DNA of 30,948 nucleotides from a virus. The DNA is taken from positions 1-30,948 of IMG/VR virus record IMGVR_UViG_3300044457_000006. One strand, given 5' to 3'. This document shows positions 24,460-30,948 of the stretch, one piece after another. A program made the position numbers and the translations under genes. Every line of letters starts with the position of its first letter. Position 1 is the first letter of the stretch. The notes below the pieces were generated by a model that saw nothing but the letters and a program-made list of their open reading frames with translations, ran no database searches and had not been told where the DNA came from.

Positions 24460-25476
24460 CTACCGTTTCTTTTTACTCTCCTGGCGAGATGAGAATCGCT
24501 CAAAGAGCTTTTCAAGCGGCACATTTGCATTCTGCTCGCGCCTGTTGCTGATCGTGTCAATCAGAGTATCCAGATCGCGATAGCGACCGAAGCTGCCGAC
24601 GCGCGCAAGCTGTACAACACGCTCGGTTATCTCTTTCCCGTCAAAGCTCTCTTCGAGCCTTGCTCGTATTTCGTCTTCTCCGAGCGTGCCGAGACTGATT
24701 GACAGCTTGAGCCTGGAATGTACTCGTTGCAGCTTCGAGGAACGAATTGTTTGAGCGAGTTCTTCAGTGCCTATCAACACCACGCCGTTTTTCGCATGGT
24801 TCCAGATATGAACGAGCTGATTGATTGATTCGATCTTTAAGAAGTTAGCCTCGTCAACAGCTAAGAGGCGCGGCTGCTCGGCTAGTAAGCCCCTCACGCG
24901 TTGGATGAGCAAGTCTTTCGAGCCGGTATCAATATCACCTAACGCCCTGCAAATCGCGGCAAGAAAAGCACGAGGGGTGATCCCATCATAGGATTCGACA
25001 ATGACCATACCGCTTCGCGCGTTGTGGTTTGCAAAGTGTCGTGTGATTAAAGTCTTGCCCATGCCAGAAGGGCCAACAATGTCAACAAACATCCTGCTGT
25101 CGTGCGCTTCTGCCAGGCCGTGCTGGACCAGTTTCGCAGCCGTCACAGTTTCGTCAATCGTGTCGGCTTTCCCGCCCTGCTCTCTGTGATCCAACCAGCC
25201 GCGCATACGATTCTCGAAGCGCTCAAGCATCTCCTGAGAGCTTGCCCATTTGCAGGTCAGGTAGTTATAAACCGTGCTTTCACCCATCCCAACATTTTGA
25301 GCACGACCGCTCTCACCTTTACGCCGTCCATAAAACAGTTGCATTGCGCGACTGATCTGAGCGTTTGACCACTGGTACTTTTCTTTGAAAGCGAGTAACC
25401 GCTGGCGCAGTTTTTCATCCCACTTTACTGAGCCTCGATTGATGTCGGTTACGAATGCTGTATTGGGTTGAGTCAT
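24460..25476 (-). CDS. MuB-like transposition target-selection ATPase (AAA+)
   Basis: A 338-residue ATPase with an N-terminal DNA-binding region (about 20-95, SNAQISRAMQLFYGRRKGES then GESTVYNYL, a helix-turn-helix as in MuB) and an AAA+ domain: Walker A GPSGMGKT at 135-142, Walker B LLAVDEAN at 204-211, VVLIGTEEL (about 232-240) as sensor 1, and Arg candidates near 251-255. In Mu, B binds target DNA as ATP filaments, delivers it to the transpososome and gives target immunity. Good AGGAG Shine-Dalgarno. It is separated from the transposase by three small genes, unlike the direct A-B order in Mu. Confidence 0.92.
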   Translation of the reverse strand: MTQPNTAFVTDINRGSVKWDEKLRQRLLAFKEKYQWSNAQISRAMQLFYGRRKGESGRAQNVGMGESTVYNYLTCKWASSQEMLERFENRMRGWLDHREQGGKADTIDETVTAAKLVQHGLAEAHDSRMFVDIVGPSGMGKTLITRHFANHNARSGMVIVESYDGITPRAFLAAICRALGDIDTGSKDLLIQRVRGLLAEQPRLLAVDEANFLKIESINQLVHIWNHAKNGVVLIGTEELAQTIRSSKLQRVHSRLKLSISLGTLGEDEIRARLEESFDGKEITERVVQLARVGSFGRYRDLDTLIDTISNRREQNANVPLEKLFERFSSRQESKKKR

Positions 25477-25541
25477 TCATTCTCCTGTTGATTTGGCCGA
25501 ACCCTTCAGCTAGGATTCGGGAACATTCGTGAGTTCGGTTT

Positions 25542-25562
25542 GGCGCTGTTGGTAGCAGCGCC
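25542..25562. other. 7-bp hairpin between small gene and MuB-like gene
   Basis: GGCGCTG and CAGCGCC flank a seven-base loop, directly after the stop of the 140-residue gene. The minus-strand downstream lacks a U-tract (AAACCGAAC), although the plus strand has TTTCTTATTTC. A further repeat, CCGAAC (25497-25502) with GTTCGG (25533-25538), lies in the same gap. It may modulate MuB expression. Confidence 0.4.
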
Positions 25563-25566
25563 TTTC

Positions 25567-25989
25567 TTATTTCGGCAATCTGCGTCTTAGATTTCGGTCG
25601 AGAATTGTTGGATCGTATTCCTTCAATATCTTGTTGATCAGTCGCAGAGCGTCTTCGCTGCCTAGCTTCTCTCTATCGCCAAGGTTCGCGTAGGTTTTCG
25701 CTGCAACTCCTGCCAGTTGCTCAATCACAACCTGCGCTCCTATTGTTGCTGGGTCTGGTTGGTTTATCCCCTTGCCTGTCATTTCTCCCTCCCGTTTTTT
25801 GAGAATTTCCTGCCTGAATTTCAGAACTGTTTCGTGAGATAAATTCGGATTAAATAAGGTGATGAGTTGACGCCCGCTAAGTATCCTGAGCAATTCGATT
25901 GGAAGCTGCTTCAGATTCAAGATCAAACGTGCTGTTTCAGCTTCGATCTCTGATCGGGTTCTAGTAGGGATGTATGCTTCTCTGCCCAT
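25567..25989 (-). CDS. Hypothetical early protein between transposase and MuB
   Basis: A 140-residue, helical, charged protein (SEIEAETARLILNLKQLPIE; LFNPNLSHETVLKFRQEILK; LGSEDALRLINKILKEYDPT) with no signal peptide or Cys motifs. Start is three bases after the previous stop, with no strong Shine-Dalgarno, so translation is probably coupled. No family recognised. Being in the A-B interval it may assist transposition, but that is only location-based. Confidence 0.6.
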   Translation of the reverse strand: MGREAYIPTRTRSEIEAETARLILNLKQLPIELLRILSGRQLITLFNPNLSHETVLKFRQEILKKREGEMTGKGINQPDPATIGAQVVIEQLAGVAAKTYANLGDREKLGSEDALRLINKILKEYDPTILDRNLRRRLPK

Positions 25990-25991
25990 CT

Positions 25992-26252
25992 TTACAGTTC
26001 GCCTTCTTGGTATTCGATTTCAGGGACTTCAATATGCTGGCAAATGACAAGCGCGGCCTTTACCTGCTGCCCTTTTACCATCTCTCCAGCGACAGCAACG
26101 TCCTTTAATACAATGCGCGCGCGGCTTATGAATTCTTCAACAGCCACGTATGGAGAGAACCGCAACCGAGTCGCGGCCTGTTGCATCTCCAATCCAAGCC
26201 TTTCGAGAATGCCCGATAATTCAGCTTCCACTTCCATCTCGTCATCTGTCAT
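25992..26252 (-). CDS. Small acidic helical early protein
   Basis: About 86 residues from the ATG at 26252, chosen over an upstream GTG (26261) since GAGGTGA then sits at normal Shine-Dalgarno distance. N-terminal DDEMEVEAELSGILERLGLE is strongly acidic and helical; the remainder is helix (EEFISRARIVLKDVAVAGEM) and a strand (KAALVICQHIEV). No recognised family. Confidence 0.6.
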   Translation of the reverse strand: MTDDEMEVEAELSGILERLGLEMQQAATRLRFSPYVAVEEFISRARIVLKDVAVAGEMVKGQQVKAALVICQHIEVPEIEYQEGEL

Positions 26253-26262
26253 TTCGATCACC

Positions 26263-26481
26263 TCAGTTCAACCTTGCATTTCGCTTGACACGCTCGCGTA
26301 GAGCCTCGTCAACGCCAACTTCCCTGATGCGCGCAAGTGTTGTTGCGCCTGGTTGCACTTGGTTGCGCTTCTCGGCTTCTGCTTCGAATTGTGCTTTTAG
26401 ATATAAGCCAACCAAGTACATCGAGATGCCACCTGCAAGCATCCCCAAGAAAAAGACAATCGTTAATAATGTGGTTAGCAT
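26263..26481 (-). CDS. Small single-pass membrane protein
   Basis: 72 residues from the ATG at 26481, which overlaps the transposase stop (TAATG) and has GGAGG upstream. An N-terminal membrane helix (LTTLLTIVFFLGMLAGGISM and onward, about 1-30) precedes a basic/charged cytoplasmic-type tail (EAEAEKRNQVQPGATTLARI and ERVKRNARLN). Membrane proteins made early, coupled to transposase, sometimes act in superinfection exclusion or control; there is no evidence for either here. Confidence 0.6.
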   Translation of the reverse strand: MLTTLLTIVFFLGMLAGGISMYLVGLYLKAQFEAEAEKRNQVQPGATTLARIREVGVDEALRERVKRNARLN

Positions 26482-28913
26482 TAGTCCTCCCACCCTGCTT
26501 TGATCTCATCAGAGCTACCGTCTGACTCAAAGGTCTTCAAAGAATTGAATTCGTCTTCATCCTGTCGCGTATTCACAACGCGTAGATGTGATACTGCGGA
26601 GGTGGGCGCGTTCAGCAGCGCATCTGACGACTTGCGATCAAACCGAGTTAAGACTGTTACTGATGCGCCTCTATCTGCTGAATCAGGAAGCTCAATCGGC
26701 GTGATGTCATCGGCTCCAACTGCCAATGGTAATGCTTCCGGCAACCGTTCAGCCGCATAATCTCGCCAGTCCGAAGGCTGTTGTGTTTTGAAGAACTCTT
26801 GCGCAGTCTGCTTGGCTTTTTTCTTGTCAGCGTTCGCGCGCTGGAAGTCATCCCGCGAAGCATTCCAGCCCATCAGTTGTGGACTCTCTACCCAGCAAAG
26901 CGTTACGCCCTGGGCCAATACTAATGCGCGACCAACGTTCGCAGGGTTATATCTCACTTCGACTTTCATTCGTTCAGGCAGGCGCATTAAGGCTGTACCA
27001 TCACTCAGGTCAGAAGAGACTTCGTTGTAGACAAATTTCTCTCCGAACCAGCGCATAGTGATCTTGTCGGCGTCAACCATCTCAACCCGTGCCAACATAG
27101 CCAACGCTGTGAGCGTAGTTTCTCGCATCGCGTGCGGCTCACCACCGAAGAGATTGATGTACTCTACTGGCGACATCTCGCCGCGCTCATTTGCAAGCGA
27201 GCCGTGCGGCTTCTGGTTGTAGGCAATCATCTGTGATTTGAAAGCCAAGCGCAGGTCGGCTTCGCTTAGAAAGGGCGTGCCGAAGCCATATCGGTCTCGG
27301 TAAACTTCATACGTGTCGCGCCAGAGCGGAGGGAGTTGGCTTAGATCTTCAGCCTTCGGTGCGTGCCCGTTTGCAAATGTCTTATGAACTGCCAATGCAG
27401 CTTTGTAGAAGTGTGGCTTTGCGGTCGTCTTATTGCCACAGAAGCCCGGCAATCCTTCTTCCCACAATCCAATACCATAACGATGAAACGGCTCAACTGT
27501 CTTTGATTTCGCGTTATATGGCTTTGCGTGACGAACTTTAAATTGAGCATCTACAGCCAAGCCGATTTTTAAGCTTTCAAGAATGCTGACTAACCCATTT
27601 TCAAGCTCAATTTTTCCGACCTTGATTTCCTTGCCCTCTACAATGTGTGCAGTGAACTCGCGCCCGTTGTCCCAAAGAGCAAATGGCTCGATACCGTTTG
27701 CACCACGTTGCTGTCCATACAATTTCTCAAAGCCTGCCTCCTGCTTCCATTGTGAGAAGCTAAGAGCATCAACGTAGGCGAGCGTGACACCCTTCGCCGA
27801 AGGCTTTTCATCTATGTGCCAGCCGAATACAGCGCGAGCCTTCAGGTCAAACACCGTGCAGAGCGTGAGCCGCACAAGAGCAGGCTTTTTGCTCTTGTCT
27901 TTTTTAAAAGGGAGCCAGCAAGCAAGATCGAAGGTGCGATAATCCATCGTCCATCCGACGCGCGGTTCCAAATCCTCATAATTGCGAGTGATGATGGCAA
28001 AGCGATTTTCGACGCCTCGCATACCCTCACGCGCAAGAACCATCGAGACGGCAGGCACGCTCTTTTTCCAGCGGGATAGGAAGTAATAGCAGGTATTCGG
28101 AACACCCGGCCTTGACTCCGTGAAAGGCAGCTTCACATCATTACGTCTTGCCCATTCAAGCCAACGCTCACCGTATAACGTCACCGAAGATTTGACGTAA
28201 GACTTCAAATTCACGCGCAACCAATCAATTGCTTCAAGAGGCATATCTACAAAGCGTTTGTCTTTCGCCGGTGAGAGCGTTTGCGTTTGTCGGATGAACG
28301 CGACCAGACCTTTCTTTTGATATTTGTCGAGCAAACGCAGGAAGGTTGAAGTCGAGAGAGGCTTCGAGGCTGAAGGGTACATTTCAAGGTAGACAGGATC
28401 GGTAGAAGCGGTGCGCGCGGCCAGCTCAGCGAGCGAAGGGTGATAGGCTCGACCAGGACCGGCTTCATTCGCGCCTGACGATGCTACTGAGATACCTGTC
28501 GTTTGCTTCAGTTTGCCGATCAGCCTAATTGCGCTGTCGCACAGTTGAGCGAGTTCAAGACAGCGGCTCTCGACGGCTTGGCGCTGATCGAGCGTGTACT
28601 GAGGCGGCGAGAAGCGAGCGAGCGCGACTTGCAGTGCTTGGAGACGACTGTCTGGAGAAGGTGTTAGATCAGCCCGTCCCTCTATGCTGCAATCCCCTGC
28701 CGCGCTCGCTCCCCTCTCGGCGTCGAGCCTTGCCCATTTCAGTTGCAGGTCTGACGGTAAGCTGCTCAGTAGGATTAGATTGCGTGGTCTGCCAACCTGC
28801 CCTTGTCCGCTTTCCTGTATGGCAATCCACAGACCACCGTTAACACGCCTTTTTATCGTGCGTTCGCTTACTCCTAAAAGCAACAGATCTTTCGTCGAAA
28901 TGTAAACTGACAT
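26481..28913 (-). CDS. MuA-like DDE transposase
   Basis: An 810-residue transposase from the ATG at 28913; a TTG at 28940 would add nine residues. Domain order follows MuA: an N-terminal winged helix (STKDLLLLGVSERTIKRRV), helical DNA-binding regions to about 300, then the RNase H-fold core with WTMDYRTFDL (candidate Asp324), FALWDNGREF (Asp415) and AKSKTVEPFHR (Glu474), spaced 91 and 59 residues, comparable to MuA. A beta-barrel-like domain follows (about 600-690, KVEVRYNPANVGRALVLAQG) and a C-terminal region with charged residues, as needed for MuB contact. It cuts phage ends and joins them to target DNA for integration and replicative transposition. Confidence 0.95.
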   Translation of the reverse strand: MSVYISTKDLLLLGVSERTIKRRVNGGLWIAIQESGQGQVGRPRNLILLSSLPSDLQLKWARLDAERGASAAGDCSIEGRADLTPSPDSRLQALQVALARFSPPQYTLDQRQAVESRCLELAQLCDSAIRLIGKLKQTTGISVASSGANEAGPGRAYHPSLAELAARTASTDPVYLEMYPSASKPLSTSTFLRLLDKYQKKGLVAFIRQTQTLSPAKDKRFVDMPLEAIDWLRVNLKSYVKSSVTLYGERWLEWARRNDVKLPFTESRPGVPNTCYYFLSRWKKSVPAVSMVLAREGMRGVENRFAIITRNYEDLEPRVGWTMDYRTFDLACWLPFKKDKSKKPALVRLTLCTVFDLKARAVFGWHIDEKPSAKGVTLAYVDALSFSQWKQEAGFEKLYGQQRGANGIEPFALWDNGREFTAHIVEGKEIKVGKIELENGLVSILESLKIGLAVDAQFKVRHAKPYNAKSKTVEPFHRYGIGLWEEGLPGFCGNKTTAKPHFYKAALAVHKTFANGHAPKAEDLSQLPPLWRDTYEVYRDRYGFGTPFLSEADLRLAFKSQMIAYNQKPHGSLANERGEMSPVEYINLFGGEPHAMRETTLTALAMLARVEMVDADKITMRWFGEKFVYNEVSSDLSDGTALMRLPERMKVEVRYNPANVGRALVLAQGVTLCWVESPQLMGWNASRDDFQRANADKKKAKQTAQEFFKTQQPSDWRDYAAERLPEALPLAVGADDITPIELPDSADRGASVTVLTRFDRKSSDALLNAPTSAVSHLRVVNTRQDEDEFNSLKTFESDGSSDEIKAGWED

Positions 28914-28967
28914 ACAGGTCAACCGCTGAGAGCCATTCAAGATCGTTCAATTTGAGGAATCAGGTAT

Positions 28968-29210
28968 CTACTGGGCGCGGTCGCGCTTCGCTTGTTCAGC
29001 CGATTCCTCAAATTTCTTATCGAACAGGTGTTGCGCAAAGACTTCGCAGACGTAGCCATTGATCTTTTTGCGAAGCACCGGAAGTTCTTTCCGTCCTGTC
29101 AGCACAGCAGATACATTTCCCTTGTCGCTACCTACCGCTTCTGCGATCCGACTGGTACTGAGCAAATCAGGAAGAACACGCTGAATAAGATTGAATTCTG
29201 TAATTGTCAT
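28968..29210 (-). CDS. Ner-like small DNA-binding protein
   Basis: An 80-residue protein in the position of Mu ner, immediately before the transposase. A helix-turn-helix is visible at about 15-45 (LLSTSRIAEAVGSDKGNVSAVLTG with RKELP), in the lambda-Cro/Ner style, followed by a basic C-terminus. In Mu, Ner represses early and repressor promoters after the lytic decision. The gene would be transcribed from the TTGACA promoter at 29249-29277 and its 5' leader contains an 18-bp palindrome, so it is likely self- or cross-regulated. Confidence 0.7.
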   Translation of the reverse strand: MTITEFNLIQRVLPDLLSTSRIAEAVGSDKGNVSAVLTGRKELPVLRKKINGYVCEVFAQHLFDKKFEESAEQAKRDRAQ

Positions 29211-29224
29211 GGTATTCTATGCGC

Positions 29225-29242
29225 CGTACAACTAGTTGTACG
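29225..29242. promoter_or_regulatory. Perfect 18-bp palindromic operator
   Basis: CGTACAACTAGTTGTACG is a perfect palindrome at the start point expected for the minus-strand early promoter (-10 at 29249-29254). A dimeric repressor bound here would block early transcription. Confidence 0.7.
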
Positions 29243-29248
29243 TGAGGG

Positions 29249-29277
29249 AGGGTATCTAAAACTGATAATATTGTCAA
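29249..29277 (-). promoter_or_regulatory. Early promoter for the ner-transposase operon
   Basis: TTGACA (29272-29277) is followed by a 17-base spacer and TACCCT (29249-29254). The -35 is perfect, the -10 weak, so it may need activation or be easily repressed. Its -35 and spacer overlap the larger inverted repeat at 29260-29291. Confidence 0.6.
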
Positions 29278-29291
29278 GAATATTATCAGTT
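29260..29291. promoter_or_regulatory. Perfect 13-bp inverted repeat in the lysogeny switch
   Basis: AACTGATAATATT and AATATTATCAGTT are perfect inverted copies around a six-base spacer. They cover the -35 of the early promoter and lie just upstream of the divergent regulator's ATG (29300), which has no clear Shine-Dalgarno. GATAAT (29264-29269) is a good -10 for the plus strand. It can serve as operator, or form an RNA hairpin in the regulator leader. Confidence 0.65.
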
Positions 29292-29299
29292 ATTCGACT

Positions 29300-29677
29300 A
29301 TGAAAACTCCAGATTATAAAATTGATATTAGGTGGGTAACCGACTTTAGAGATCGGGTTTTAAGCGCGGCAGGCGTGAGTGACGTAAAAGAACTGCACAC
29401 GAATATGCTGAAGAATGTTGTAGGTTATGACCTTAAATACCAAACCATCAACCGAATTCTAACTGGGAAGCGAGAATTCCCTATTCAGTTACTCTTGCAG
29501 ATACAGTCGCTGACGAAAAAGTCTTTTGCCTTCCTACTGACAGGTAAAACAGAAGCTGGACTGGACGAGGAAGGAATCATGCGTCGTGGGGTTCAGGAAT
29601 TTCTAGCTATTAGTGTCGCTCGCTATGCGAGGAAGCTTGAGACACCTAAAATCCGTAAACCTAGGAAGCGCGCATGA
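29300..29677 (+). CDS. Divergent regulator, probable lysogeny repressor
   Basis: A 125-residue basic protein, the only sizeable plus-strand gene in the phage core. It faces away from the ner-transposase operon, as Mu c does. A helix-turn-helix-like segment (VKELHTNMLKNVVGYDLKYQ then TINRILTGKREFP, about 28-65) is followed by a helix, and the C-terminus is rich in Lys/Arg (RKLETPKIRKPRKRA), useful for DNA binding. Notably 'LTGKREFP' echoes 'LTGRKELP' of the Ner-like protein, so both may share ancestry and bind related operators. It lacks the length of Mu c (about 200 residues). Repressor function is inferred from orientation and HTH. Confidence 0.6.
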   Translation: MKTPDYKIDIRWVTDFRDRVLSAAGVSDVKELHTNMLKNVVGYDLKYQTINRILTGKREFPIQLLLQIQSLTKKSFAFLLTGKTEAGLDEEGIMRRGVQEFLAISVARYARKLETPKIRKPRKRA

Positions 29678-30676
29678 TCACTGCTCGCGCGCACCTTCTG
29701 TATCCTGTCTTGTAAGAGTTTCAAGCACTTCCCGTAATTTTCCATCTGGGGCGTTGTAGATTCGCCGAACAATTTCTGCAACATGATTGGCACGTTCTTC
29801 TTCGGTTAGCGAATCGGTTATCGGCTTTTTAGTTGCTTGGTCGTTCGTCATCTTCCAACCTAACAGTTTTCCAGCAGGGCTCTCGCTCAGAGAATTATCA
29901 GAGACTTGTGGTTTCGCAGAAAAATCATGGCTAATTACATTGCCTGAGTCCGCCGAGGCAGCTATAACTGTTTCTATTTCCACCGGCCTACCAATAAAGA
30001 TCACAGAATTCGAAGCACTTTGTCCCCTCTTAGCGTCTAGCTCTGTGCCCGTTTCGTACCATTCAGGATAATATGGCGCATAAGGCGATGCAAGTACGAG
30101 ACGGGACATTTGCATTGCCTCTCGTAGTCTTCCGACTTCGCCTAGTTCGACAGCAAGTCCGTTTAGACAGTCGAAATAATGTGCGGGCCTTTTAGGATAA
30201 TTAGCTTGGGCGAAGCGAAGCGCGTATCCAAAGGATTTAAGTGCCCCTAAGTGATCGCCATCAAGTGAGCGAATAATGGCGATTTCTTTGAGAGTTTGGT
30301 ATTCTGTCACGCTGTCTTGCCATAGGCGAGATAGCTTCGAGCCTTCTAACAGGTAATCCCATGCGGCATGAAGGTCCCCTCTAACTCGATAAGACTGAGC
30401 GACGCATAAATCCATTCTGCTTTTATATCTGTCTGGTATTTTTTCATGGGCGAAAACGTGAGGCTGATTATAATCGCCTGCTGCAATCGCTTCGTAAAGG
30501 CGACCTACAGGGTCGTCAATCAGATCGGACAGTTTTTTAACTGCCTGAAAATCTTTAACGGACGCAAACTGACTACACCATTCAACGAGGGTATCTGTTA
30601 GTTGAAGTCTTGATTGAATGATGAGGGGAACAGAGATGAAAGCTTTTACATTGATTCTTGCCTGCCTACTTCTCAT
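29678..30676 (-). CDS. TPR-repeat protein next to the lysogeny switch
   Basis: A 332-residue protein built of TPR-like helical hairpins (for example CVAQSYRVRGDLHAAWDYLL; TLKEIAIIRSLDGDHLGALK; NGLAVELGEVGRLREAMQMS, about residues 85-195), then a linker rich in Ser/Asp, and a C-terminal helical end (RANHVAEIVRRIYNAPDG). The ATG at 30676 has AGGAG eight bases upstream, yet its first 41 bases overlap the opposing secreted-protein gene, and residues 10-20 mirror that gene. The stop touches that of the divergent regulator (TGATCA), so it is part of the same region. TPR proteins bind peptides or proteins; adjacent to the repressor, a signalling or regulatory role is possible but not shown. It could alternatively be a cargo gene. 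Confidence 0.7.
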   Translation of the reverse strand: MRSRQARINVKAFISVPLIIQSRLQLTDTLVEWCSQFASVKDFQAVKKLSDLIDDPVGRLYEAIAAGDYNQPHVFAHEKIPDRYKSRMDLCVAQSYRVRGDLHAAWDYLLEGSKLSRLWQDSVTEYQTLKEIAIIRSLDGDHLGALKSFGYALRFAQANYPKRPAHYFDCLNGLAVELGEVGRLREAMQMSRLVLASPYAPYYPEWYETGTELDAKRGQSASNSVIFIGRPVEIETVIAASADSGNVISHDFSAKPQVSDNSLSESPAGKLLGWKMTNDQATKKPITDSLTEEERANHVAEIVRRIYNAPDGKLREVLETLTRQDTEGAREQ

Positions 30677-30914
30677 GTGTGTCGCTCCTATAGCAAGCTC
30701 TAAATATTCGAGTTTTGCCGGGCATACTATTTCTTCTGGCGCTTGGTGTCAGTGTGGGTGCACTGGTTGTATTTGTGATCCGGGAGAGACGCCCGGCGCT
30801 TGCACCAACAGCATGGCTCCGAAGCCTGATACAAAAGCGAAGAATGAGAGCTTGAATATTGAGGGCATAGCGATTCTCCTAGTTATATTCCTGCTCGGCT
30901 ATCGGATGAGGTAG
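30636..30914 (+). CDS. Small secreted Cys-rich protein with C-terminal hydrophobic helix
   Basis: 92 residues from ATG 30636 (AGGGGAACAGAG upstream), beginning MKAFTLILACLLLMCVAPIA with a signal peptide ending near ASS, then a Cys-rich loop (WCQCGCTGCICDPGE followed by GACTN, six Cys) and a C-terminal hydrophobic helix (IEGIAILLVIFLLGYRMR). The layout suggests export, disulphides or metal binding, and a membrane-anchored end. Its 5' end overlaps the TPR gene by 41 bases on the opposite strand. No recognised family; similar small proteins may exist in the host lineage, which I cannot check. Confidence 0.6.
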   Translation: MKAFTLILACLLLMCVAPIASSKYSSFAGHTISSGAWCQCGCTGCICDPGETPGACTNSMAPKPDTKAKNESLNIEGIAILLVIFLLGYRMR

Positions 30915-30948
30915 GTAGCCGAATCTACTTTTCTTATTTTCAGCTTAG
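30915..30948. other. Window end
   Basis: After the secreted-protein stop (TAG at 30912-30914) only 34 bases remain, ending in TTTTCTTATTTTCAGC. No phage end, gene or terminator can be judged. Confidence 0.3.

Larger units (their letters stand above)
1..30676 (-). mobile_element. Mu-type transposable prophage (partial)
   Basis: A contiguous minus-strand gene array carries a MuA-like transposase, a MuB-like ATPase, a GemA-like protein, terminase, portal, capsid and siphovirus-like tail genes in canonical phage order. The left side is cut inside a tail-tip gene at position 1. The right boundary is unclear: the TPR gene at 29678-30676 abuts the divergent regulator stop-to-stop (TGATCA at 29675-29680), so no phage end can lie between them. 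I saw no TG...CA end or target-site duplication in the window. Confidence 0.9.

Noticed and set aside
1-30948. tRNA genes, CRISPR arrays, insertion sequences other than the phage, endolysin, Mu mom/com
   Set aside because: None could be recognised on reading both strands; lysis and fibre genes probably lie beyond the left edge.
30700-30948. Phage left end / MuA binding sites
   Set aside because: No terminal TG/CA pair, repeated binding site or target duplication could be identified with confidence.

Overview
The window is most of a transposable (Mu-type) prophage whose genes run almost entirely on the minus strand, so the phage reads from high to low coordinates. Recognisable Mu-type parts are a DDE transposase (MuA-like), a AAA+ target-selection ATPase (MuB-like), a small Ner-like repressor beside a divergent regulator, a GemA/gp16-like protein, and a gp25-gp26-gp27-terminase head block. 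The tail is not Mu-like: a tube protein, a two-part assembly chaperone joined by a -1 frameshift at GGGAAAC, a roughly 1000-residue tape measure, and no sheath or contractile baseplate genes. This predicts a long-tailed, non-contractile transposable phage, like the B3/D3112 type in other hosts. The host is a bacterium of moderate GC content. The small Sec-signal proteins and the TPR protein at the right edge remind me of soil Acidobacteriota (Blastocatellia), but this is recall and weakly supported.

Layout from right to left. 30.9-29.7 kb: a small secreted Cys-rich protein (+) and a TPR protein (-), with overlapping divergent 5' ends. 29.7-28.9 kb: the lysogeny switch, with two divergent HTH-type genes around two perfect inverted repeats and a TTGACA promoter. 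28.9-24.5 kb: transposase, three small proteins, then MuB. 24.5-19.7 kb: small early/middle genes (zinc ribbon, unknowns, GemA-like, an amber-interrupted small ORF) ending in a zinc-ribbon/HTH protein and an excisionase-like HTH protein, which occupy the position of Mu Mor/C and may be the late regulators. Candidate late promoters lie immediately downstream. 19.6-18.4 kb: a frame-disrupted secreted gene, a small gene, a gp25-like membrane protein and a gp26-like winged-helix protein. 18.4-8.5 kb: small and large terminase, two secreted small proteins, portal, SPP1 gp7/Mu F-like protein, a small acidic protein, a protease-scaffold-capsid fusion with an internal ribosome binding site, a signal-peptide protein and a putative head-tail joining protein. 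8.5 kb to the left edge: tail completion, terminator, tube, chaperones G/GT, tape measure, distal tail protein, and a large tail-tip protein cut by the window edge.

No endolysin, tail fibre, tRNA, CRISPR array or convincing transposon end is visible. The phage right end (with lysis and fibre genes) must lie beyond position 1, and its left end is either in the last few hundred bases or beyond the window. The points most worth a second look are the canonical GGGAAAC frameshift, the protease-capsid fusion with an internal start, the palindromic switch next to a TPR/secreted-peptide pair, the two broken small genes, and the signal-peptide proteins scattered through the head block.
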